A DNA stretch of 36,266 nt, taken from contig JARLJC010000316.1 in the NCBI GenBank assembly GCA_031291435.1, positions 1-36,266 on the forward strand. Reading direction: 5' to 3'. The stretch is from Alphaproteobacteria bacterium. Lineage in GTDB: Bacteria; Pseudomonadota; Alphaproteobacteria; UBA9219. The first letter of the stretch is position 1, and each line of letters starts with the position of its first letter. Below, in pieces: positions 7,230-14,873 of the stretch. The translations under genes and the position numbers were made by a program. The notes beneath the pieces are model-generated. The model was given only the letters and a program-made list of their open reading frames with translations, did no database searches and had not been told where the DNA came from.

Positions 7230-8783
7230 TTATTCTACGGGTTTTTTACGCAATATCGCAAGGGCGTCGCGCCAGCGCATGGCCCCCACCGCATGCAAAG
7301 CGGTGCCGTAAACCAGCGTGGCGAAGGCGATCAACCCGCTTAAATAAAGGCTTTCCTGCGGGATATTGTCGAGCGAGAAGTGGTTCCAGACATAATTGGT
7401 CGTGCACATCGAGGCGGCGGTCATCAGCAGGGCGCAGAAAAGAATTTTGGCGATGCGCCAGCCGAGATCGGGATTTCCGGCGGGAATACCGTGCCGCCGC
7501 ATCATCAGGTAAAGCAAAGCGGCGTTGAGCGTGGTAGCGATGCTGTTGGCAAGCGCGATGCCGGTATGCTGAAACGGAATGCGCAGGAAATAAGCGCAGA
7601 TCACGTTGGTGGCCAATGCGATCAACGCGATTTTAACCGGAGTCTTGGTGTCGTGGCGGGCGAAAAATCCGGCGGCGAAAACTTTGACCAGCAGAAATCC
7701 CGGAATGCCGAACGCGTAAGCGCGCAAAGCATGCACAGTCTGCACGGTATCGTCATGCGTAAACGCGCCGTGCTGGAACAAAATCTGCACGATGGGGCGC
7801 GACATGGTGGCAAGACCGATCATCGCGGGTAATCCCAGTAGCAGGGAAAACTCAATCGCGCGTCCGGTGAAATGGCGGGCTTTGGCGTGATCTCCCGTCG
7901 CGATATAGCGCGAGAGCAGCGGCAAAAGGGTCGTCGCGGTGGCGACGCCGACGATGCCGAGCGGCAATTGATTGAGACGGTCGGCGTAAAACAGATACGA
8001 AACAGCGCCCGGCAGGTGCGACGCGAAATTGGTGGAAATTGCGAGATTGATTTGCGCCGCGCCCGCGCCCAGCGCGCCCGGCCCGATGCGGCGAAAGAGT
8101 TTGCGGCTCGCTTCGCCGAGATGCGGACGGAGCAGGGGGATCGATGCCCGCGCGCGCCAGCAGCTGATCGCCAGCCACGCGCATTGCACCGCGCCGGAAA
8201 TCGTCAATGACCAGGCCAGCGCATAACCGACATCCCATTTAAAATAATGTGCCGCGATCAGGCCAAGAATAAGCACGATATTGAGGGCAATCGGCGCGGC
8301 GGCGCCGGGGCCGAAACGCCCGCGCGCATTGAGCACACCGGTTTGCAGCGCGGTGATCGAAATCAAAGCGAGATAGGGAAAGGTAATCGTGCTGAAAGTG
8401 GCGGCAAGGTTAAATTTCCCGGGATCGGATTCAAAACCGGGGGCGAGCAGGAACATCGCCTGCGGCATGAACATCATCACGATGATCGAAAAGGGGATCA
8501 GCGCCGCGAGGAGCGCCATCAAGGCCTGCCCGGCGAATATCTGCGCGGCTTCGGGGCCGTGTTTTTCCTGCTCGGACGTATAGAGGGGGACGAAGGCCGC
8601 GGAAAAGGCTCCTTCCGCGAACAGGCTGCGGAACAGATTGGGCAACCGCTGCGCCACGAAAAACGCGTCGGCTTCCGCCCCCGCCCCCAGAAACGCTGCC
8701 GTCAGCGTGTCGCGGATATAGCCTCCCACCCGGCTGACCGCCGTCAATCCGCTCACGGTAAAAAGGGAACGCGCGAAACTCAT
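7230..8783 (-). CDS. murJ: Lipid II flippase MurJ
   Basis: A 517-residue polytopic membrane protein starting MSFARSLFTVSGLTAVSRVG, the typical MurJ/MviN opening. It continues with GYIRDTLTAAFLGAGAEADAF and FVAQRLPNLFRSLFAEGAFSAAF, all near the N-terminus. MurJ belongs to the MOP exporter superfamily and flips the undecaprenyl-linked peptidoglycan precursor across the inner membrane. The ATG at 8783 overlaps the prepilin peptidase stop as ATGA, which fixes the start. Upstream in-frame sequence belongs to the peptidase gene in another frame. About 14 membrane helices are expected for the family. Confidence 0.95.
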   Translation of the reverse strand: MSFARSLFTVSGLTAVSRVGGYIRDTLTAAFLGAGAEADAFFVAQRLPNLFRSLFAEGAFSAAFVPLYTSEQEKHGPEAAQIFAGQALMALLAALIPFSIIVMMFMPQAMFLLAPGFESDPGKFNLAATFSTITFPYLALISITALQTGVLNARGRFGPGAAAPIALNIVLILGLIAAHYFKWDVGYALAWSLTISGAVQCAWLAISCWRARASIPLLRPHLGEASRKLFRRIGPGALGAGAAQINLAISTNFASHLPGAVSYLFYADRLNQLPLGIVGVATATTLLPLLSRYIATGDHAKARHFTGRAIEFSLLLGLPAMIGLATMSRPIVQILFQHGAFTHDDTVQTVHALRAYAFGIPGFLLVKVFAAGFFARHDTKTPVKIALIALATNVICAYFLRIPFQHTGIALANSIATTLNAALLYLMMRRHGIPAGNPDLGWRIAKILFCALLMTAASMCTTNYVWNHFSLDNIPQESLYLSGLIAFATLVYGTALHAVGAMRWRDALAILRKKPVE

Positions 8784-9559
8784 GACGGCATAGAGGTGAG
8801 TTGATAAAGAATGCAGGCCGCCAGCGCCGCGCATAAAGCCGGGGCGAAGGGAAACTGCTTGCCGCCCCCCGCGCGCTGCCACACGAAATTGAACAGCACC
8901 CCGATGATGCCGCCTGCCGCCAGAAACCACGGCGCCGAATGCGGATGCAGCCAGAAGCCCGAGGCCGCGAAAAATTTCACGTCGCCAAGGCCCAGCATCT
9001 CGCGGCCCCGCCATTTGCTGTAGACCAGCGCGAAAAACAGCCCGGTCGCCAGAAGAATCCCGGCGACCATCAGCGCGAAGTAAATATCGCCGCCGCTCAT
9101 CCACACGAACAGAAACCCGAAAACGCCGAGCAAAATATTGTGCCCGTCGGGAATAATGCCGAAATGGAAATCGACCAGAGCGATGGCGGGCAGCAGCCCG
9201 ATGCCAACGCAAAGCGGCAAAGCGCCCCATGACCAATCCTGTAAATACATCGCCGCCATGCCGAGAATAAATCCGGCAAACTCGCAGGCCGGTTGTTGCC
9301 ATAACCCTTTGCGCAACCCGCACGGGCAGGCGAAAGACAGCGTGTCGGGCCGCAGCAGCCAGCCGATCAGCGGAAAAATCTCCTGCCACGTATAAGGCCG
9401 ATAGCAATAGACGCATTGCGGCACCCGGCTTTCGCCCGGCAAACGGTCGGCGGAACGCCAGCCAAAGGCAAAAGCCAGCCCCGCCGCGAACAGCCCCAGC
9501 CCGCCGCCCGCCAGCAGATGCAGGATATTGGCGATCAGATGATGATTATGATGATGCAT
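8780..9559 (-). CDS. Prepilin peptidase (A24 aspartic protease)
   Basis: A 259-residue membrane protein with the features of PilD/GspO-type enzymes. A cytoplasmic metal-binding loop holds Cys49-x2-Cys52 and Cys78-x-Cys80. The two catalytic aspartates fit Asp130 (ALVDFHFGIIPD) and Asp193 (GLGDVKFFA). A C-terminal FPFAPAL box is also present. The enzyme would cleave and N-methylate type IV prepilins or pseudopilins. The second cysteine pair is CPC rather than the usual CxxC. The N-terminus is unusually histidine-rich (MHHHNHHL). Translation is coupled to murJ by an ATGA overlap. No pilin gene is in the window. Confidence 0.9.
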   Translation of the reverse strand: MHHHNHHLIANILHLLAGGGLGLFAAGLAFAFGWRSADRLPGESRVPQCVYCYRPYTWQEIFPLIGWLLRPDTLSFACPCGLRKGLWQQPACEFAGFILGMAAMYLQDWSWGALPLCVGIGLLPAIALVDFHFGIIPDGHNILLGVFGFLFVWMSGGDIYFALMVAGILLATGLFFALVYSKWRGREMLGLGDVKFFAASGFWLHPHSAPWFLAAGGIIGVLFNFVWQRAGGGKQFPFAPALCAALAACILYQLTSMPS

Positions 9560-9611
9560 GAAAAATAGGTCAGCCTGCGCGATAGTCGAAAATCGAAGGC
9601 TTCCCTCGCCG

Positions 9612-9709
9612 CGTCATCCCGGCGCAAGCCGGGATCCAGCCCCGCAAGTGCCGCAAGCCATAACCCGCGGCGCTTATCGGACTGGATCTCGGCTTGCGCC
9701 GGGATGACG
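9612..9709. repeat. Compact palindromic repeat with 28-bp arms
   Basis: The left arm (9612-9639) begins CGTCATCCCGGC and ends GGGATCCAG. The right arm (9682-9709) is its reverse complement at 27 of 28 positions. Each arm can fold on itself as CCCGGC-GCAA-GCCGGG. The layout GTCAT-hairpin-ATCCAG, loop, CTGGAT-hairpin-ATGAC matches the larger repeats at 3919, 18502 and 33475. It fills most of the gap between the 104-aa gene and the prepilin peptidase. Palindromes of this kind are widespread in alphaproteobacterial intergenic regions. Confidence 0.88.
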
Positions 9710-9803
9710 AACGGAGATATCGCCCTGCAATTCCTGCCAAAAAACATTCGGCCCGAATGCGATAGGCATTCGAGCCGAAGTTTAAGCGAAGCGCAACCGG
9801 AAA

Positions 9804-10118
9804 TTAGGCGTCGAGCGTCGATCCTTTGGGGCCGGGCTTTTTGACGCCGGGACGCTGGGCATCCGCCAACTGCACTATCTGCGCGGGCGCAGCGGCAGCA
9901 CGGGCGGCTGGCGTAACGGCGGCATCGAGGGTCTGGCCGAAATCGCGGATGAAGCCTGCGGTGCTGGCGGCGACGCCAGGGGCGCTCATCATCGCAACCA
10001 TCCCCGCACCCATAAAGGCATTGAGCAGGAAGCGCCGACTGGCGACGCGGTTGAGGACTGCGCCAGCCATGCCGCCGACATATTTTGCGGCGTTGCCGAA
10101 ATCGGTGCGTATGTTCAT
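9804..10118 (-). CDS. Hypothetical protein (104 aa)
   Basis: Not recognised. A GGAGG Shine-Dalgarno lies 8 bases before the ATG, and the ATG overlaps the stop of the upstream 138-aa gene as ATGA. The two are therefore clearly a translationally coupled pair. The sequence has a moderately hydrophobic central segment (residues about 30-52, FLLNAFMGAGMVAMMSAPGVAAS) preceded by basic residues. This could be a membrane helix or a late signal sequence ending at an AxA-like site. The C-terminal part is alanine-rich and ends with charged residues. Confidence 0.6.
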   Translation of the reverse strand: MNIRTDFGNAAKYVGGMAGAVLNRVASRRFLLNAFMGAGMVAMMSAPGVAASTAGFIRDFGQTLDAAVTPAARAAAAPAQIVQLADAQRPGVKKPGPKGSTLDA

Positions 10119-10531
10119 TTGCTTTCCTCCAGGGTTTGAATAATGGCGCGCATGCGTTTGACATGCTCGGGCTGGTCGTCTTCGTCGGCATAGACGGCGT
10201 TGCGGTTCAGTTCGCTGAAATAAGCGTCGCAGACTTCGCGCAGATGCTTGATTTTGGGGATGAGCTGCGCGGCGGCTTCAGGGCTGCATTCGGGCAGGCT
10301 GGCTTCCATGCCGTCGAGCTGTGCATAAAGGTGGGCTTTCAGTTCGACATCGACTGCGCGTTCGACCTTGAGGTCTTCCCAGTCTTTCATGATTTTGTAG
10401 ATGGTGTCTTTGACGACCGGCCATTGATCGCCGTTGCCCATTTCCTGTCCGGCGACAAGAAGCGCGTTGCGCACCAGATGAACCATCTGTTCTTCGTTCA
10501 TCGGTTCGGTGGGTGTCGGCTTGGCCGTCAT
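10115..10531 (-). CDS. Hypothetical acidic protein (138 aa)
   Basis: Not recognised. The protein is predicted soluble, acidic and mostly helical (for example NEEQMVHLVRNALLVAGQEM and MKDWEDLKVERAVDVELKA). It has no membrane segment and no motif I can name. I chose the ATG at 10531 because GGAG stands 6 bases upstream; a GTG four codons earlier lacks one. It is coupled by ATGA to the downstream 104-aa gene. A 13-base string TGTTATCCTTAAA just upstream is shared with the gene at 12245-13075. The helical soluble protein plus a membrane-anchored partner might form a complex; this is inference. Confidence 0.65.
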   Translation of the reverse strand: MTAKPTPTEPMNEEQMVHLVRNALLVAGQEMGNGDQWPVVKDTIYKIMKDWEDLKVERAVDVELKAHLYAQLDGMEASLPECSPEAAAQLIPKIKHLREVCDAYFSELNRNAVYADEDDQPEHVKRMRAIIQTLEESK

Positions 10532-10636
10532 CTGTATCTCCACTATTTAAGGATAACATGCCTCTCCGAAACTAATGCGCGGAAAAGCATCCTTCGTATA
10601 AAGGGAGAATTACATTTCTATGTTTAAGGAAGGCTT

Positions 10637-10660
10637 AAAAACGCCTGATTTTACAGGCTT
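10637..10660 (-). terminator. Intrinsic terminator after the pentapeptide-repeat gene
   Basis: On the minus strand GCCTG-TAAAAT-CAGGC is followed by GTTTTTAAG. The stem is at 10658-10654 with 10647-10643. It lies about 105 bases past the stop of the pentapeptide gene and before the start of the 138-aa gene, so it would separate the two transcripts. The rest of the 10532-10763 gap shows only A/T-rich sequence. Confidence 0.6.
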
Positions 10661-10763
10661 TGCGCGCATGTCGCAGTTTTCTTGCGCGACTCGGGGGCGC
10701 AAGTATTTCTTCGTAAATGAAAGCAAAAAATAGGCTTAAGGGAAGCTTAAAAATGGGGGCGAT

Positions 10764-12074
10764 TCAGCGTATGCCGACCGCGCCGCGCAGATCGGCTTTG
10801 TCGAGTTTTGCGCCGCGCAGATCGGCGCCGGTCAGATTCGCATCGAGGAGAATAGCGCCCTCCAGATTGGCGTCGCGCAAATCCGCGTCGGCCAGCAGCA
10901 CGCGATCCATCCGCGCCTCGCGCAGATCGACGCCGCGCAGACGCGCGCCCTGCAAATTCGCGCCGGTGAAATTGGCCGACCAGAAAGTGGGCTTGAGCGT
11001 GCTGGAAATCAGCATCGGCGAACAATTGGCATATTGCAGATCGGCGTTGTCCAATCGCGCCATCGAGAAATTGATGCCGCGGCAATCGGCCTTGCTGAAG
11101 GTCGCCTCGCGCGCGTTGCAGCAGGACAAATCCGACATCGTGAAAACCGCGCTGCGGAACGAGGCTTTGTTGAGCAGGGACTTCTGCAAACTCGCCGCCT
11201 GCAACTGTACGCCGTCGAGCATCACCTGCGACAAATTCAGCCCGACCAGATCGGCGCGTTTCCCCTCGCGCCCCAGCGTGTTGACCCAGATGCGATGATT
11301 GGCGATGATTTCCTTGATGCTGTATTCGAGGTTCTCGAGAGACTTCGACAATTTGGCATGGCTGAAAGTTTCCGGCGTGAAATCGCCCGGATGCACGAGA
11401 GTAGCGGTCAGATCGGCGCCGTCGAACACCGCGCCGTCGAGATTGGCATGCAGCAGAATGGCGGAATTCATATTGGTGTTGCTGAAATTACAGCCGCGCA
11501 GATCGGCGTTTTCGAACGTCACGCCCTGTAAATTACTGCCGGCGAAATTGACGCCGGTCAGTTTCGCGCCCTTGAAATTGGCGAGGCTCAGATTGGTGGA
11601 AAGCTCGATCGCGCTCGAAAATTTGGCGCGCTGCGCGGTGACGTTCTTGAACACGGCGTCGGCCAGCCGCATTTTGGTGTTCATATTATTGACCGGCCCC
11701 AGATCGCCACCCTGCCGGTGATGCAGCAGCAATCCGTCGGCCAGATTGGCGTCGTCCAAAGTCGCGTTGGTGAAATTCGCGCCCTGCATCTGCGCGCCAC
11801 GCATATCGGACTGGCTTAGATCGGCCTCGACGAAACAGCTGTTGTTCAGCGTCGCGCCGAAGAAATTGGATTGCTGCAGCTTGCTGTAAGAAAAATTGGA
11901 ATGGTTCAGAAACGCGCCGACGAATTCCGCCGAGGCCAGCTCCTTGCGCGAGAAATTCAGCTCGTGCCCGGTTTGCAGGGAAATGTCCAGTCTCCGCCCG
12001 CCCTGAATGCCGCGCATATACTTCTCATGCTGCGCGATGAGGTCGCCGACTTCGCTTTGCAGGACGACGGGCAT
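10764..12074 (-). CDS. Pentapeptide-repeat protein
   Basis: A 436-residue protein made largely of A(D/N)Lxx repeats. They form two right-handed quadrilateral beta-helix blocks (about residues 35-225 and 275-436). The final repeats are very regular (ADLRDANLEGAILLDANLTG and so on). Between the blocks lies a helical linker LENLEYSIKEIIANHRIWVN followed by TLGREGKRADLVG, which resembles a linker I recall from other alphaproteobacterial pentapeptide proteins. The N-terminus (VVLQSEVGDLIAQHEKYMRG) is helical. The ATG at 12074 has AGAAGG 3 bases upstream. The ATG at 12086 lacks usable spacing, so the start is uncertain. There is no signal peptide. Function is unknown; some relatives mimic DNA and bind gyrase, but nothing here shows that. 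Confidence 0.85.
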   Translation of the reverse strand: MPVVLQSEVGDLIAQHEKYMRGIQGGRRLDISLQTGHELNFSRKELASAEFVGAFLNHSNFSYSKLQQSNFFGATLNNSCFVEADLSQSDMRGAQMQGANFTNATLDDANLADGLLLHHRQGGDLGPVNNMNTKMRLADAVFKNVTAQRAKFSSAIELSTNLSLANFKGAKLTGVNFAGSNLQGVTFENADLRGCNFSNTNMNSAILLHANLDGAVFDGADLTATLVHPGDFTPETFSHAKLSKSLENLEYSIKEIIANHRIWVNTLGREGKRADLVGLNLSQVMLDGVQLQAASLQKSLLNKASFRSAVFTMSDLSCCNAREATFSKADCRGINFSMARLDNADLQYANCSPMLISSTLKPTFWSANFTGANLQGARLRGVDLREARMDRVLLADADLRDANLEGAILLDANLTGADLRGAKLDKADLRGAVGIR

Positions 12075-12202
12075 GGGCCTTCTCATTCCTGAAAATAGAA
12101 AGCTATTCAATCACAGTTGGGTGAAAGAGTGGTGAAGGGAGGCTGTTATGCTTAAAGAAGGGTAAAAAAGCCCGTTTGGACAAGAGGGCGAGGGAAGAGG
12201 AA

Positions 12203-12232
12203 GCGGCGCAGTCCTATGAAGGACTGCGCCGC
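12203..12232 (-). terminator. Perfect 13-bp hairpin after the 276-aa gene
   Basis: GCGGCGCAGTCCT (12203-12215) is perfectly complementary to AGGACTGCGCCGC (12220-12232) around an ATGA loop. It starts 13 bases past the stop of the minus-strand gene. No U-run follows at once. A weak GCCC/GGGC stem plus a run of six T follows on the minus strand at 12189-12164. It may be a terminator or an mRNA-stabilising stem. Confidence 0.6.
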
Positions 12233-12244
12233 AAACGGTTAGCC

Positions 12245-13075
12245 TTAGCGTGGAGCCGGTTTGGCCGAGCGTTTGCCTGTCGTCGCGGTGACGCCTTCGC
12301 GTTTCAATTCGCTGCCAGCGGCGGCGGCTTCAAGAGCTTTCAATTGAGTGTTGGCCGATCGATAATATCTCCGGCTCCGTACATAGGCGTCGAGATCGGT
12401 GCCATCCGGCACATGCTCGTTGGCGCAGACTTTGGAGAAGCCAAAAACATGCCGCTCGATTTTGTCATAAGAGTCCGCAGTCAATTCGGCGCTGCCGTCG
12501 TCATTGCGCCAGCATAAATCGAGTCTCTTATAGGGATCACGACTGGTCTGCGGCGGCGACATGAAAGTGATCGGCACGCGCGCGAAACCGTCGGGTGTGG
12601 CGGCGCTCGGGTCGATTTCCATCGCCTGGCCGAGGAAGTGATTGGCGACGACATCGCGCCAGGTTTCGTCGTTATAGGATGTTGGCACACCCTGCATATT
12701 GGTTTTGTTGTCCGGATTTTTGGCGGCGAGCAGATCGGCCTTGTCGAGTTCCGCCGAGATTTTGCCGTTGGCGGCATAGTCATAGGTCGGCACCGAGGTG
12801 CCTTGCGGATAAAGTTCGGAAAGGCGGCCTTCGGTTATCTTGCCGTTCTCTACCCTGACAAGGACGGAGGTCCAGACCGAGGTCGGGTTTTTGTCGCCCA
12901 TGCCGTTGACGTTATTCTGACGGTCGAAGCGCGCGATCATCTTTTCCAGCGAGTAAGGGTATTCTTCCTTGCTGTAGATTTTTCTGATTTCGGCGTCGTA
13001 TTGGGTATAGAGGGCGATCGCCGCATCGCGATCGGTCTTCCATAATTCGTTGATGCTTATGAGGGCGTCGGCCAT
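12245..13075 (-). CDS. Hypothetical protein (276 aa)
   Basis: Not recognised. GCGGAG stands 8 bases before the ATG. The sequence looks soluble with a helical N-terminus (INELWKTDRDAAIALYTQYD, with DAEIRKIYSKEEYPYSLEKM after it). Mixed alpha/beta sequence follows with a fairly high content of Asn, Asp and Tyr. The tail is basic and probably disordered. There is no signal peptide or membrane helix. It is divergent from the ankyrin-like gene at 13379. The 13-base string TGTTATCCTTAAA upstream is shared with the 138-aa gene at 10115. The small number of cysteines and lack of a signal suggest a cytoplasmic protein. Confidence 0.7.
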   Translation of the reverse strand: MADALISINELWKTDRDAAIALYTQYDAEIRKIYSKEEYPYSLEKMIARFDRQNNVNGMGDKNPTSVWTSVLVRVENGKITEGRLSELYPQGTSVPTYDYAANGKISAELDKADLLAAKNPDNKTNMQGVPTSYNDETWRDVVANHFLGQAMEIDPSAATPDGFARVPITFMSPPQTSRDPYKRLDLCWRNDDGSAELTADSYDKIERHVFGFSKVCANEHVPDGTDLDAYVRSRRYYRSANTQLKALEAAAAGSELKREGVTATTGKRSAKPAPR

Positions 13076-13378
13076 AAAAAAATCTCCGCTGAAAGCGTTT
13101 CCTTATTTTAAGGATAACACCATACCCTGAAAGCAATAAACGTTGATGAAGACTACAATTTTAGTGCAAAAATCTGGGGTGTCCGCGTAAATCATAGTAT
13201 TGCGGCGTTTTTTGCTAGGAGTGCCGCAATTCTTCAGCAGGCATTAACTATAAACTGATCGGGCGAAACAATTTAATTACATATTGAGGTACGGTCATAT
13301 GTTACCTTCGCGAGTATATTCGAATGAAAATGATTTCCGCTCCCCGGCAATCGGGAAAACCGAAAAAGGACATATGAA
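13076..13378. other. Divergent intergenic region with inverted repeat
   Basis: This 303-base, A/T-richer gap separates two divergent orphan genes and should hold both promoters. A perfect 8-bp inverted repeat, ATTGCGGC/GCCGCAAT, lies at 13199-13206 and 13223-13230. A TATAAA at about 13251 could be a -10 for the rightward gene, but I see no good -35. The leftward gene has the shared string TGTTATCCTTAAA at 13119-13107. No small gene is convincing here. Confidence 0.4.
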
Positions 13379-14515
13379 ATGGCTGCAACGGCAAACAACC
13401 AAAACATCGATTTGATCGATATCAGCGGACTTGACAAAGCTCTGGTGCTGGTCGCGCTCCATAATCATTATGTTCCGTCTGCGGCAACCTTCTTTAGAAG
13501 CGATGAGAGCATTACCAAATCCAAGCGCATTGATATTGGGGACATGTCGATTGCCCAAGCGCATGAATATCTGCAAAGGCACCCCAATGGGTACATCCGG
13601 GAAATTGGTGGACGCCCCATGGAAATTGATATCTCGGGCGACAAAATAAACCCCAGAATATACGACCGCGACATTGAGGCCGGAACCGCCCGAGAAGCCA
13701 TAACGGCGCTTCGCGCGTTCGTCGCCGAACACAAACTTGCCGGTAAAACCCGCGATTTTCTTCTCGGCTTTAAAACGCCTGATGCCTGGGCTCTGCAACT
13801 TCACGAAAGTGTTAAGAAAAGGGACATGGGTGCATTCAACGAAGCCGTGGCAAAAGGAGCTGTAGCCACTAAAATGGATTTGCGCATTGCTTTGGAAACG
13901 AATGGCGACCCGGAAATGTACAAAGCAATCGTCGCCAGTGGTGTTAAAACTGACGTAAATCGGGATTTAAGCTATGCCTTAAGCGGCATGGTTGGTTCGC
14001 GCGCTTTCGAGGATCAGGAGCAAGCGGAAGCATTCGCCAAATATCTTTATTTGCATCCCGATTTCGATCACGCAAGACCTGTCTATAACGGCGCCAAAGA
14101 TTTTGATATTTCCGGCATGGGCGGGGTGAAATGGGATTCGGCGCAGGAATTCACCGACACCGTTTTGAATGATCCCAGACATGCCGTCACTTCATACGAA
14201 CGTGAGGGGCTCTTGGCGGCTGCGCTTTATGGCAATAATCAGGTGGTTATGGATGCCATTTTTCAGGATGGCCGCCCAATCAATATGCAATTTCCTAACG
14301 ATCTTCATTACTGCTGCACTAATGGGCAAACGCCGCTCGCCTGTGCGAAATACGATAAGCTTTCCGTTAAAACGCCGCAAGATTACCTGCTTACCAAAGG
14401 CGCAGATAACTCTCAGAAATTTGCATATAGTGAGGATCTGTCGGCTCCGGATGGAAGGGCCGCCCGCCAAACACTATCCCCGAGTTTGGGGGAGAAGCCG
14501 CCCCAAAATTCATAA
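13379..14515 (+). CDS. Uncharacterised protein with C-terminal ankyrin-like repeats (378 aa)
   Basis: AAGGA stands 8 bases before the ATG. The N-terminal 105 residues hold LDKALVLVALHNHYVP and GRPMEIDISGDKINPRIYDRD. This resembles an uncharacterised domain I recall in assorted bacterial proteins (GRxMKxDLSGDxxxPxxYDRDxG), but I cannot name it. From about 135 to 350 there are helix-turn-helix pairs with ankyrin character, for example GLLAAALYGNNQVVMDAIFQ and GQTPLACAKYDKLSVKTPQD. The gene is visibly richer in A/T-ending codons than the ribosomal and cell-wall genes, which hints at a separate origin. There is no signal peptide. A tRNA-Cys-like fragment begins 10 bases past the stop. Confidence 0.72.
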   Translation: MAATANNQNIDLIDISGLDKALVLVALHNHYVPSAATFFRSDESITKSKRIDIGDMSIAQAHEYLQRHPNGYIREIGGRPMEIDISGDKINPRIYDRDIEAGTAREAITALRAFVAEHKLAGKTRDFLLGFKTPDAWALQLHESVKKRDMGAFNEAVAKGAVATKMDLRIALETNGDPEMYKAIVASGVKTDVNRDLSYALSGMVGSRAFEDQEQAEAFAKYLYLHPDFDHARPVYNGAKDFDISGMGGVKWDSAQEFTDTVLNDPRHAVTSYEREGLLAAALYGNNQVVMDAIFQDGRPINMQFPNDLHYCCTNGQTPLACAKYDKLSVKTPQDYLLTKGADNSQKFAYSEDLSAPDGRAARQTLSPSLGEKPPQNS

Positions 14516-14525
14516 GAGCATGTGC

Positions 14526-14553
14526 GGCCGGAATTAAACCGGCATTCTCGGAT
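14526..14553 (-). other. tRNA-Cys 3'-half fragment (distal attachment-site-like scar)
   Basis: These 28 bases match the T-arm and variable region of the intact tRNA-Cys (15648-15675) at 25 of 28 positions and in the same orientation. On the minus strand they read GAATGCC-GG-TTTAATT-CCGGCC, where the T-loop has lost its conserved C. No acceptor 5' strand or anticodon arm can be built, so this is not a functional tRNA. It lies about 1.1 kb downstream of tRNA-Cys, the geometry expected of a displaced tRNA end left by an integrated element. Confidence 0.65.
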
Positions 14554-14574
14554 AAGGTTGCACGCCTCATCCGG

Positions 14575-14763
14575 CTAATCCCCCTTGTTCGAAGCGTTAT
14601 TGTCTTCCGAAGGAACAAGGTTGCTCGGTTTCTTGGCCTTAGCTTCCTCATAGGTCGCGGCGGCCTTATCGGTCTGGCCGTCGAGCGCCAGGGTTTTGCT
14701 GCCCACCGCTTCGCCGATGCCTTCTTTGAGGGTTCCGATCAATCTCTTGGTTTTGGCATTCAT
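14575..14763 (-). CDS. CsbD-like small stress protein (62 aa)
   Basis: A small hydrophilic protein with the CsbD pattern near its start (KRLIGTLKEGIGEAVGSKTL, then ALDGQTDKAAATYEEAKAK). AAGGAAG stands 6 bases before the ATG. CsbD-family proteins are abundant, mostly disordered and often induced by general stress. Their biochemical function is unknown. The C-terminal tail is rich in Asn, Asp and Ser. The gene lies between two tRNA-Cys-derived fragments and may belong to the acquired segment. Confidence 0.7.
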   Translation of the reverse strand: MNAKTKRLIGTLKEGIGEAVGSKTLALDGQTDKAAATYEEAKAKKPSNLVPSEDNNASNKGD

Positions 14764-14852
14764 AATCGCTTCCTTTCCGCTGGAACGCGATCAGGCCCTA
14801 ATCGGCACAAAATTTCGATAAGATATTCGGAATTTGGAAGACAAAGCTCTCC

Positions 14853-14866
14853 GGAGGCACGGGCCG
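14853..14866 (-). other. 14-bp exact copy of the tRNA-Cys 3' end (attachment-site-like)
   Basis: GGAGGCACGGGCCG at 14853-14866 is identical to 15639-15652, which covers the acceptor 3' strand, the discriminator and CC of tRNA-Cys. The two are direct repeats 786 bases apart. They bracket only the FkbM gene and the tRNA terminator. An exact 14-base match so close by is unlikely to be chance. It fits integration of a small element, or the remains of a larger one, at the tRNA 3' end. Confidence 0.7.
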
Positions 14867-14873
14867 TTATCCT

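Noticed and set aside
14521-14600. Second complete tRNA gene
   Set aside because: Only the T-arm and variable region can be built; no 5' acceptor strand or anticodon stem pairs, and the T-loop is altered.
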